7,578 nucleotides of DNA from Dehalococcoidia bacterium (GCA_030754805.1 JASLZO010000049.1:1-7578), one strand, 5' to 3'; shown: positions 1 through 6,012, counted from the stretch's first letter. Notes: generated from the letters alone by a model not told the origin. Numbers and translations are program-made.

Positions 1-455
1 CAGACCATGGGGTGCAGAGGCTCCAAGGCCAGTTTCAGCCCTGATTCTCCGGCGATCGGTATCAGGCGCTCCAATTCATCGAGGACGGCCTGGCGTCGTC
101 CGGCGAGGTCGTTGCTTCCCGGGGGAAGTCCTCCGGTGATCACCACCGCGGTCTCCACTCCCAATTCGGCGGCATCCTCCAGGTATCGTATGTGGTCCCG
201 TTCGCGAGAAACCCGGTCCAGTGGTTTGTCCGGATCAAGCAGGACCAGCGGACACATCGAGATCGCCGAAACGCCTGAGTCCTTGAGTAGCCTCTTGGCT
301 TTGTTCACCCCGACATCGTCCACCATAGGCCGCCATAGGGCAGTCTTGGTGACGCCGTGCCTCGCGAAACTGTCGAGCGAATCGGCGAAGCTGCTCTGCT
401 TCCAGACGCACACTTGATGGATGCACAGATCCTCTTTCGTCAATGTTCGAGGCAT
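1..455 (-). CDS. Sugar phosphate isomerase/epimerase-like TIM-barrel protein (partial, N-terminal 151 residues)
   Basis: An open frame reads from an ATG at 455-453 through the left edge without a stop, giving 151 codons; the C-terminal part lies outside the window. The protein begins MPRTLTKEDLCIHQVCVWKQ. It looks like the xylose-isomerase-like TIM-barrel superfamily (COG1082 / AP_endonuc_2). I see ITGGLPPGS at about residues 106-114 and LALEPLHPM at 142-150, where Glu145 is the expected first metal ligand and His148 lies in the conserved EPLHP segment. Members isomerise or epimerise sugars, inosose or keto acids with a divalent metal in the cytoplasm; the substrate cannot be told from this part. 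Its ATG overlaps the TGA of the upstream SDR gene by one base (TGATG), which points to translational coupling, and a GGAGGAAGGG stretch lies about ten bases upstream. It is the last visible gene of the operon. The family call is firm, the function open. Confidence 0.85.
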   Translation of the reverse strand, partial: MPRTLTKEDLCIHQVCVWKQSSFADSLDSFARHGVTKTALWRPMVDDVGVNKAKRLLKDSGVSAISMCPLVLLDPDKPLDRVSRERDHIRYLEDAAELGVETAVVITGGLPPGSNDLAGRRQAVLDELERLIPIAGESGLKLALEPLHPMV

Positions 456-1186
456 CAGTAGGTCGCCCTTCCTCCGGTGAGGTCGAAGACCTGCCCGGTG
501 GTGAATGAACAGTGCGGGCTGGCCACCCAAGCAGCCATGTCAGCGATTTCGGCAGTGGCGCAGAATCGTCCCATCGGGATGAGCGACTTCTTGTCGCTAA
601 TGTATTCCGCGCTCATTTGCTCCATCAGATCGGTTTCCGTGATCGCTGGGGCGAGGCAGTTCACCGTGATGTTCGAGGGGAGCAACTCCCGGGCGAGGCC
701 CTTCGCGAAACCGATCACACCGGCCTTGGCGGCGCCGTAGGCTGCGGCGCCCGGATTGCCTTCCTTTCCGGCCACCGAGGAGACGATCACCAATCGGCCG
801 TAGCCTTCTTGGATCAGGTGGTTGAGCACCGCTGTCGTTGAGAGGAACACGCCGGTCAGGTCGACCTTCATCACCTGCTCCCATTCCGCCAAGGTGTATT
901 CCCATGCCGGTTTCGTCGGTCCGTTGATCCCGGCGTTCGCGATCAATCCGTGGAGTCCGCCAAGCGCCTGAATGCTTGCTTCCGCCGCCGATCGAACAGC
1001 GGCATCATCGGTGACGTCGACCCTTGCCGCATGCTTGAAGGCTTGATCGGACGCCATTTCGTCGACCTCAAGATCCCAGCCCGAAACTTCGGCGCCGAGA
1101 TCGGCGAGCCTCCGGCTGATGGCCAGTCCGATGCCCCTTGCGGCGCCGGTGACGATGAACTTGTGACCTTCGATATCGAATGTCAT
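455..1186 (-). CDS. SDR-family NAD(P)-dependent dehydrogenase (FabG-like)
   Basis: This is a 243-residue classical short-chain dehydrogenase, normal in length. Numbering from a GTG three bases further upstream (1189), it has the nucleotide-binding motif TGAARGIG at 14-21, NAG at 85-87, a catalytic Ser at 137/138 and YGAAK with Tyr151 and Lys155. Asp40 at the end of the second beta strand favours NAD(H) over NADP(H). The ATG at 1186 is preferred because GGGGAG (1192-1197) lies five bases from it but only two from the GTG. The position usually held by the catalytic Asn of the NxxG motif is Asp110 (VDLTGVF). The C-terminus DLTGGRATY is typical of the family. It probably oxidises or reduces a hydroxyl or keto group on a cytoplasmic intermediate. 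FabG-type names are generic; the operon with a Gfo/Idh dehydrogenase and a TIM-barrel isomerase argues for catabolism, not fatty-acid synthesis. Confidence 0.92.
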   Translation of the reverse strand: MTFDIEGHKFIVTGAARGIGLAISRRLADLGAEVSGWDLEVDEMASDQAFKHAARVDVTDDAAVRSAAEASIQALGGLHGLIANAGINGPTKPAWEYTLAEWEQVMKVDLTGVFLSTTAVLNHLIQEGYGRLVIVSSVAGKEGNPGAAAYGAAKAGVIGFAKGLARELLPSNITVNCLAPAITETDLMEQMSAEYISDKKSLIPMGRFCATAEIADMAAWVASPHCSFTTGQVFDLTGGRATY

Positions 1187-1191
1187 CACTT

Positions 1192-1197
1192 CTCCCC
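1192..1197 (-). promoter_or_regulatory. Shine-Dalgarno deciding the SDR start
   Basis: GGGGAG on the minus strand is followed by AAGTG and then ATG (1186-1184). Spacing of five bases supports the ATG over the overlapping in-frame GTG at 1189-1187, which would be only two bases away. Confidence 0.65.
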
Positions 1198-1320
1198 TGA
1201 TCGCGCTGGATTGGGACTCCGCTGCGCGGTTTGCTTTTCAACGCCAATCAGCACCGATTCGATCCCCGCGATTGCTGCCAGCCGGCGCCGCATCGTCCGG
1301 AAACACCGGTTGTCGCGAAC

Positions 1321-2355
1321 TCAAAGTCGAACTTCCGCTCTCTTCTCGGAGGCTTCGAAAACCGCGAGTGTCGCCTCCAGGGTCCGGGCGGCGTCGAGCG
1401 CCGTGATTCGAGGCTGCTCCGTCCCCGAGATCACCGCGCAGAAATGACGGCACTGAGCGACGTACGCGTCTTCCAAGCTCATCTCCATCGCCTGAGAAGT
1501 AATCAGATGGTTCCAGTCCGGCGTCCCTCCCGCGTGCCGCCAGAGGACCAGGTTGGGGAAGTCCAGTGAAGCCTCGGAGCCGACGAACCGGTAGACATTC
1601 TCCGAAGTCCTTGGGTAGATCGGATTCTCGCCAGTCGCCTGTTCCCAGGTCCAAGGCGATGGAGCTGCATCGGACAGAAGGAATGTGCCGAGGGCGCCTC
1701 CTTCGAACTCCATCAACACTGCCGCGGTCTCTTCCTTGGGATGATCGCGCAGTCCGCGACGAGTCCTGGCGGAGATGGAAATGATCTCTCCGCAGACGAA
1801 CCTGAGGGTGTCGATTTCGTGAACGAGATTGATGAGAACCGGACCCGCCTCGCGCAATCTCCGCCACTCCGGCTCATAGTAGGATTCCGCTTTCCGAACG
1901 GCCCATATCCCACTGATGCCCACCAATTCTCCGAGCGCTCCGTCACGGATGAACTCTTTTGTTTTCAGGATGTTCCCGTAATAGCGCCGGTGATGCCCGA
2001 CAAGGACCTGTCTGGAGGTCTTCTTGGAAGCCTCTATGATTTTTCGCGCTTCGCTCATGGTTGCCGTGATTGGCTTTTCGACGAGCACGTGAGCCCCTGC
2101 ACCGAGGGAGGCAAGCACGGGCGCCAGATGGAGATCGGTGGGGGTGCAGACGATCACTCCGTCCGGAGTCTGATCGCCCAGTATCGCCTCTGTCGTGGCG
2201 TAGAAGCGAACGTTCCTCGCCGAGGCCAACTCCTCGACGCGCGGGTCCGTGTCGACGATCGCGACCAACTCGGCCTCTTCCACGTCGTCGATTGCCAAGA
2301 GGTGCCGCTTGCCGATGGCCCCGGCGCCGACCAGTGCAAGCTTCGTCTTATCCAC
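1321..2355 (-). CDS. Gfo/Idh/MocA-family oxidoreductase
   Basis: This 344-residue protein has the usual length and two-domain layout of the family. The N-terminal Rossmann fold (about 1-120) has GAGAIG at 10-15, an acidic Asp35 at the end of the second strand (VAIVDTD), suggesting NAD(H), and the hallmark EKP at 93-95, whose Lys is the conserved active-site lysine. The C-terminal alpha/beta domain carries LINLVHEIDTLR, with His179 and Asp182 in the positions of the conserved H-x-x-D motif. Members oxidise or reduce hydroxyls of sugars, inositols or sugar acids in the cytoplasm; the exact substrate is not readable. The start is a GTG at 2355-2353 lying inside the end of the CoA-transferase gene (8-nt overlap, GTGGATAA), with only a weak upstream GGACGG, so translation is probably coupled. 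The gene ends with TGA at 1321-1323, and a 134-bp gap with no clear promoter separates it from the SDR gene. Confidence 0.93.
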   Translation of the reverse strand: MDKTKLALVGAGAIGKRHLLAIDDVEEAELVAIVDTDPRVEELASARNVRFYATTEAILGDQTPDGVIVCTPTDLHLAPVLASLGAGAHVLVEKPITATMSEARKIIEASKKTSRQVLVGHHRRYYGNILKTKEFIRDGALGELVGISGIWAVRKAESYYEPEWRRLREAGPVLINLVHEIDTLRFVCGEIISISARTRRGLRDHPKEETAAVLMEFEGGALGTFLLSDAAPSPWTWEQATGENPIYPRTSENVYRFVGSEASLDFPNLVLWRHAGGTPDWNHLITSQAMEMSLEDAYVAQCRHFCAVISGTEQPRITALDAARTLEATLAVFEASEKRAEVRL

Positions 2356-3886
2356 GGTCGCCGTCCACGAAGATCCGAGTGTCCATCACCGTCGGAGGGG
2401 TGGGCATCAGCGGTTTGAAATCCATCTGTTCTATCACGTCCTTTTGCAGATCGACGCCAGGCGCCGTCTCGGTAAGTTCGAGTCCCTGACCGCTGAGGCG
2501 GAACACCGCCCGTTCGGTGACGTAGAGCACTTCCTGGCCTTGCAGAAGCGCTTGTTTTCCGGAGAAGGTGATCTGGTCGACTGACTCGACGAATTTGCGG
2601 ATTTCTCCAGGCCGAACCAACTCCAACTTGCCGTCCCCGGTCTTGATCTCGGTCCCTTTCGCGTCGAAGGCGCCGCAAAAGACCACCTTGCGACTGTTCT
2701 GAGCGATGTCGATGAAACCGCCTGGGCCGACCGTGACACCGTCCAGTTTCGATACATTGACGTTGCCCTCAACGTCGATCTGTCCGAACCCGAGGAAGGC
2801 GATGTCAAGTCCTCCACCCGAATAGAAATCGAACTGGGACGGCGCATCGATCATGCTGCTCGGGTTTCGAGCGTAGCCGAACAATTCGCCGGTGAGCAGG
2901 GCGCCTCCGTAGGTCCCGTGCTCGATCGTCTGGTAGTAGCGATCCTGCCGGGCTTCCGAGGCGACAATGGACGCCACCTGATCGGGGATGCCGAAACCGA
3001 AGTTGATGACGGTGCCGTCGCGAAGTTCGGCCTCGGCTCTGCGCGCGATCGCCAACCGCACGGAAAACTCCGGCGATGCCGCGTGATACGCCTCATATCT
3101 GCTTTCGCCGGATATGGAGGGATCGTAAACGATGTCATAGCTCTGCCGTTGGTCGGGATCGACAACCACGGCGTCGACGATGGCCGATGGAATCCGCACC
3201 GAACGGGCCGGGAGAGAACCTGCTGGGACTCTCCGCTTGACCTGGAAGATGACCGTACCCCCGGAATTGTGTGCGGCGGCGGCCATGGCGTAGACATCCA
3301 GGTTGGCCGGCTCTTCGTCCAGGCTGATGTTGCCGTCGTCATCGACGATGGACCCCTTCAGAAGCGCGATGTCCACCGGGATCGGGAGGTAGCGGAGGTA
3401 GTCCTTGCCGTCGATGACAATGCGTTCCACCAAGGGTTCGGTCGCGGCGTCGTTCATCCGTCCGCCGTCCAGCAGAGGGTCCACGAACGTGCCCAAACCC
3501 ACGTGAGTGATCAGTCCCGGACGTTTGGCCGCAACCTCGCGCATGAGCTGCATGATGACGCCGGCGGGCAGCGCGTAGGCTTCGATCTTGTTTTCATCGG
3601 CCAGTCGCTGCATTCTCGGAGACCATACCCAGTGACCGCCGATCACCCGGCGGACCATGCCTGCGTGAGCAAAGCGGTTCATGCCTCGTGACTCACGATC
3701 CCCGATGCCTAGTGCGTGAACGCAGGTCAGCGCGTGTGGTCTTCCGCTGCTCAGGAAGCGTTTCTCAACGTGCTCGTGCAGCAGAGTCGGCTCCATCAGT
3801 CCGCCTCCGCCGCCGACAAGGCCGACCGTGGCACCGTCCGGAACCAGCGCCGCCGCCTCTTCCGGCGTGACAAAACGCACGCTCAT
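2348..3886 (-). CDS. Family I CoA-transferase, single-chain (propionate/acetoacetate CoA-transferase-like)
   Basis: This is a 512-residue fused alpha-beta CoA-transferase, the length expected of propionate CoA-transferase and YdiF-type proteins. The N-terminal (alpha-like) half has the glycine-rich GGGGGL at 25-30 and a conserved DDDGN segment at 182-186. The C-terminal (beta-like) half holds INFGFGIPDQV at about 294-304 and the catalytic loop QTIEHGTYGG, in which Glu322 should form the glutamyl-CoA thioester. GGGLDIAFLGFGQID follows at about 357-371. The enzyme moves CoA from a donor such as acetyl-, propionyl- or succinyl-CoA to a carboxylic acid in the cytoplasm. The start is well defined: AGGAGG at 3892-3897 lies five bases before the ATG. 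It is the first gene of the leftward operon, divergent from the DUF35/thiolase pair, and so may activate the acid whose CoA ester that pair cleaves. The acid specificity is unknown. Confidence 0.93.
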   Translation of the reverse strand: MSVRFVTPEEAAALVPDGATVGLVGGGGGLMEPTLLHEHVEKRFLSSGRPHALTCVHALGIGDRESRGMNRFAHAGMVRRVIGGHWVWSPRMQRLADENKIEAYALPAGVIMQLMREVAAKRPGLITHVGLGTFVDPLLDGGRMNDAATEPLVERIVIDGKDYLRYLPIPVDIALLKGSIVDDDGNISLDEEPANLDVYAMAAAAHNSGGTVIFQVKRRVPAGSLPARSVRIPSAIVDAVVVDPDQRQSYDIVYDPSISGESRYEAYHAASPEFSVRLAIARRAEAELRDGTVINFGFGIPDQVASIVASEARQDRYYQTIEHGTYGGALLTGELFGYARNPSSMIDAPSQFDFYSGGGLDIAFLGFGQIDVEGNVNVSKLDGVTVGPGGFIDIAQNSRKVVFCGAFDAKGTEIKTGDGKLELVRPGEIRKFVESVDQITFSGKQALLQGQEVLYVTERAVFRLSGQGLELTETAPGVDLQKDVIEQMDFKPLMPTPPTVMDTRIFVDGDRG

Positions 3887-3916
3887 CGGCGCCTCCTCTC
3901 CAGCGTGATGGGGAGA

Positions 3917-3945
3917 ACGATACCACCGCGATCACGACCATACAA
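3917..3945 (-). promoter_or_regulatory. Candidate promoter for the leftward CoA-transferase operon
   Basis: On the minus strand TTGTAT (3945-3940) is followed after 17 bases by TATCGT (3922-3917). The -10 fits TANNNT; the -35 keeps only the TTG. The predicted start leaves a leader of about 20-25 bases that contains the AGGAGG ribosome-binding site. Sequence match only. Confidence 0.4.
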
Positions 3946-3991
3946 GACACGGCTGAGCGCTATCGCCCAAGGCAGTCCGCAGAAATTCCGG

Positions 3992-4021
3992 TTGACATAG
4001 CCATGGGTATTTGAATACCGT
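3992..4021 (+). promoter_or_regulatory. Candidate promoter for the DUF35/thiolase operon
   Basis: A perfect TTGACA at 3992-3997 is followed after 18 bases by TACCGT at 4016-4021, matching a TANNNT -10 box. Transcription would begin near 4028, giving a leader of roughly 58 bases before the ATG at 4086. The -10 overlaps the right arm of the palindrome at 4006-4019. Confidence 0.45.
4006..4019. promoter_or_regulatory. Perfect 14-bp palindrome, probable operator
   Basis: GGTATT-TG-AATACC has two perfectly complementary 6-bp arms around a 2-bp centre. It sits between the -35 and -10 of the rightward promoter and covers part of the -10, the classic place for a repressor operator. Its GT-N8-AC pattern would suit a dimeric helix-turn-helix regulator, but no regulator gene is present in the window. 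A related half-site, GATACC, lies at 3919-3924 near the leftward -10. Confidence 0.45.
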
Positions 4022-4076
4022 TGACCAAATCAAAAAGCTCCTCACTTTCGATTACGCTCCCGAATCTGCCAACACT

Positions 4077-4081
4077 GGAGG
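4077..4081 (+). promoter_or_regulatory. Shine-Dalgarno deciding the DUF35 start
   Basis: GGAGG followed by GAAC and ATG at 4086 fixes this ATG as the start. The frame is open further upstream to a TTG at 4011, but that codon lies inside the promoter/operator and has no ribosome-binding site. Confidence 0.75.
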
Positions 4082-4085
4082 GAAC

Positions 4086-4496
4086 ATGGTGAAGCAGGGT
4101 GTTCTGCCCGACGAATTCAGCAAGCCCTTTTGGGACGCCGCCAACGACGAGCGGCTGGTAATTCAGAACTGCAAGGCCTGCGACAGGCTTCAGCATCCGC
4201 CGCTGCCCGCATGCCGCCGATGCGGTTCCGAGGACAGCCTGGAGTGGAAGGAAATGAGCGGGCGAGGCACGATATACAACCACGGCGTCGTGTACGACTG
4301 CCCTGTCAGGCTGCTCCAGGACGATCAACCGTTCAACGTGGCGGTGATCATGTTGGACGACGACCCGGGCATCCAGATGTTCTCCCACCTGCCCGGGGCC
4401 CCGGTGGACGATGTCCCAGCGGGGGCCAGCGTCGAAGTGATCTTCGAGGCGAGCGCCAATGGCCAGAAGGTCCCCGAATGGCGTGTCACCGGCTAG
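4086..4496 (+). CDS. DUF35 zinc-ribbon/OB-fold acyl-CoA-associated protein
   Basis: This 136-residue protein has the standard layout of the DUF35 family. An N-terminal helix (FSKPFWDAANDERLVIQ, about 11-27) is followed by a rubredoxin-like zinc ribbon with Cys29, Cys32, Cys43 and Cys46 (CKAC...CRRC). After that comes a beta-rich OB fold (about 55-136) with GRGTIYNHGVV at 59-69. These proteins form complexes with thiolase-superfamily partners and bind the CoA ester; described examples are ChsH2 with Ltp2 in steroid side-chain degradation and BbsA with BbsB in anaerobic toluene degradation. The thiolase-like gene downstream makes such a complex likely here. It is the first gene of the rightward operon. 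The gap to the partner gene (193 bp) is unusually wide and is mostly filled by a MITE-like element starting three bases after the TAG. Confidence 0.92.
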   Translation: MVKQGVLPDEFSKPFWDAANDERLVIQNCKACDRLQHPPLPACRRCGSEDSLEWKEMSGRGTIYNHGVVYDCPVRLLQDDQPFNVAVIMLDDDPGIQMFSHLPGAPVDDVPAGASVEVIFEASANGQKVPEWRVTG

Positions 4497-4499
4497 GTT

Positions 4500-4632
4500 G
4501 TGTTGACATTTCGGCCGACCTTGCCAGGTTGCGCCTGTCGCACGGCGAAACTTGGCGCTCCGGGGTCCTTCGACAGGCTCAGGACGAACGGGGAAAATTG
4601 CGTTTCGACCAGGTCCGAGCAAATGTCAACAC
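4500..4632. mobile_element. 133-bp MITE-like element with perfect 12-bp terminal inverted repeats
   Basis: GTGTTGACATTT at 4500-4511 and AAATGTCAACAC at 4621-4632 are exact reverse complements. The interior has no convincing gene but several short dyads: ACCT/AGGT at 4518-4529, GCGCC/GGCGC at 4531-4558, and the REP-like core at 4565-4591. No exact target-site duplication is visible; the flanks GGCTAG (4491-4496) and GGCATAG (4633-4639) are only similar. Size, terminal repeats, structure and position in a gap suggest a non-autonomous element or a composite REP; no transposase is in the window. If transcribed it would fold into a branched structure between two operon genes. Confidence 0.55.
4565..4591. 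repeat. REP-like repeat core
   Basis: GTCCTTCGACAGGCTCAGGA followed by CGAACGG matches, from memory, an intergenic repeat seen in many unrelated bacterial genomes; its spurious translations (RPEPVEG, FVLSLSK) are familiar from over-predicted proteins. Its internal complementarity is GTCCT with AGGAC (4565-4569 / 4581-4585) and TTCG with CGAA (4569-4572 / 4585-4588). Confidence 0.6.
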
Positions 4633-4650
4633 GGCATAGTCCAACCTGTC

Positions 4651-4675
4651 TTTCAATGTTCATGAACAGATTGAA
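4651..4675 (+). promoter_or_regulatory. Dyad abutting the thiolase ribosome-binding region
   Basis: The core TGTTCATGAACA (4657-4668) is a perfect 12-bp palindrome. It is extended by TTCAA (4652-4656) pairing with TTGAA (4671-4675), leaving only G4669 and A4670 unpaired. As RNA this is a long hairpin whose 3' arm includes part of the weak purine-rich GAAGAAAT (4673-4680) upstream of the ATG at 4690, so it could limit translation. As DNA it could be an operator. Which of the two is unknown. Confidence 0.4.
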
Positions 4676-4689
4676 GAAATGAGTGAACG

Positions 4690-6012
4690 ATGACCACACA
4701 ACATGCCCCAGATTCTATGTATCGATCCACGGAAGGTTTGGGGATCTGGGAACACAGAGGAAAGGTGGCCGCGGTCGGCATTGGCCACTCCCCGACCGCT
4801 CGTCGCTGGGACGAGACGCCCGAGACGTCGATGGGCGCCTGGAGCATCCTGGCGCTCAGGCGAGCCATGGAAGACGCCGGCGTCTCTCCGGACCAAGTAG
4901 ACGGCTTGGTCGTGGTTCCGGAGACCACCACGGGGGCGAACTGGCCCGAGGGTAAGGCCCTTCCCATGGACGTCGTCAACGCGTTCAACACCACCAGCGA
5001 TCCGCTGGACGGCGTCGCCCAGTTGAGCACCGAGTGGCTCTTGAAGAACATGCCCGAGCTGACGAACGTCAAGTTCACCATGTACGCTCCTGTGTGCATG
5101 TCGGCGGCCCTCGCCGTCGCCGCCCAAGCCGTGGGTGATGGGCTTACCCACACGTGCCTTGTGCTCAAGAGCTGGCACAACCTGGAAGGCCGATACTACC
5201 AGGGCGGGGCCAACGCTGAAGACGCGATTCCCGGGACACCGGCGATTCGCAATCTCTGGGGCGCCCCGGCATCCTACGGCACGGCCCTCCAGTTCGCCGA
5301 GTACTGCCGCAAATACGGCAAGACCCACGATATGATGGCGCCGTTCATGGAGAATTCGAGAAGGAACGGCCTGATGTTCCCCGAAGGATACTGGGCGCAA
5401 CACCGGCCGGAACGATTGACAGAGGAGGATTACCTCGTCGCTCGGTGGATAGCCAAACCGGCGAGCCTCTACGACAACGACATTCCGATCATGGTGTCCG
5501 GGGCATACCTGTTCACGACCGCGGAACGGGCTCAGTCGATGAAGCGGAAGCCGGTCTACATCCTCAACCATGCCACCAGCACGACCCAACCCAGGAGCCT
5601 CACGCCAACGCTCGACGAGGTCGAGGAAGACACCGCCAGGACGGCGAGGAAGATCTACGAAGGCGCGGGGATCACCGCCAAAGATCTCTCGTTCGAAAAC
5701 ATGTATGACGGCTTCTCCCTGTTCCACCAGTTCCATCTGGAAGGCCTTGGCTACCGGGGCATCAAGTTCGGCGAGGCGCTGGACTTTTACCAGACGGACA
5801 TCAGCATCGAAGGGCCGAATCCAGTGTCACCCAGCGGCGGAAACATCGGGAGCGGCCGCAGCCGTTTCTGGATGCACACCGACTGCATCCAGCAGTTGCA
5901 GGGACGCGCGGGGGATCGGCAGGTCACCGGAGTGAAGCCTGAGATCGCGGTCTCCGGCGGCCCCATGCCGACGGGCGGCAGCTTCACCGTGTGGAGCGCC
6001 ACTCCGGACTAG
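4690..6012 (+). CDS. Thiolase-superfamily protein, Ltp2/SCP2-thiolase-like (possible C-C lyase)
   Basis: This 440-residue protein resembles the lipid-transfer/SCP2-thiolase branch. The N-terminal half has VAAVGIGHSPTARRWDETP (about 26-44) and YAPVCMSAALAVAAQAV (132-148), which puts Cys136 at the nucleophile position. The C-terminal half has FENMYDGFSLFHQFHLEGLG (335-354) in place of the NEAF motif, then NPVSPSGGNIGSGRSRF (377-393), where the usual GHP histidine is missing, and SGGPMPTGG (422-430), where the usual CxG cysteine is missing. QLQGRAGDRQV (402-412) is typical of Ltp relatives. Ordinary thiolases transfer acyl groups to CoA; DUF35-partnered relatives such as Ltp2 instead do retro-aldol cleavage of CoA esters. 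With a DUF35 gene upstream and a CoA-transferase divergent, a CoA-ester C-C cleavage role is likely, the substrate unknown. Codon 4684 upstream is an in-frame stop, so ATG 4690 is the first usable start; its ribosome-binding site is weak. Confidence 0.9.
   Translation: MTTQHAPDSMYRSTEGLGIWEHRGKVAAVGIGHSPTARRWDETPETSMGAWSILALRRAMEDAGVSPDQVDGLVVVPETTTGANWPEGKALPMDVVNAFNTTSDPLDGVAQLSTEWLLKNMPELTNVKFTMYAPVCMSAALAVAAQAVGDGLTHTCLVLKSWHNLEGRYYQGGANAEDAIPGTPAIRNLWGAPASYGTALQFAEYCRKYGKTHDMMAPFMENSRRNGLMFPEGYWAQHRPERLTEEDYLVARWIAKPASLYDNDIPIMVSGAYLFTTAERAQSMKRKPVYILNHATSTTQPRSLTPTLDEVEEDTARTARKIYEGAGITAKDLSFENMYDGFSLFHQFHLEGLGYRGIKFGEALDFYQTDISIEGPNPVSPSGGNIGSGRSRFWMHTDCIQQLQGRAGDRQVTGVKPEIAVSGGPMPTGGSFTVWSATPD

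Noticed and set aside
1187..1320. Possible promoter or small gene in the gap before the SDR gene
   Set aside because: No -35/-10 pair with acceptable spacing and no short frame with a ribosome-binding site was found; only a trivial CCGG-N5-CCGG dyad is present.
1238..1867. 209-codon minus-strand frame overlapping the Gfo/Idh gene in another frame
   Set aside because: The Arg/Ser-rich composition is that of an out-of-frame reading; the overlapping real gene is intact, so it is not a frameshifted continuation.
2918..3691. 257-codon plus-strand open frame opposite the CoA-transferase gene
   Set aside because: It lies wholly antisense to the CoA-transferase, whose catalytic residues are intact, and has no recognisable motif or ribosome-binding site.
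4011..4085. N-terminal extension of DUF35 from a TTG at 4011
   Set aside because: The TTG is within the operator/promoter region and lacks a ribosome-binding site, while ATG 4086 has GGAGG at good spacing and matches the family's N-terminus.
3960..4622. 220-codon minus-strand open frame containing RPEPVEG
   Set aside because: It runs antisense to DUF35 and through the MITE-like element; the RPEPVEG stretch is the translated REP repeat, a known source of false proteins.
4660..5736. 358-codon open frame on the minus strand opposite the thiolase gene
   Set aside because: It is antisense to a gene with clear family motifs, its translation is rich in Arg, Gly and His without any domain, and GC-rich codon bias explains such long mirror frames.
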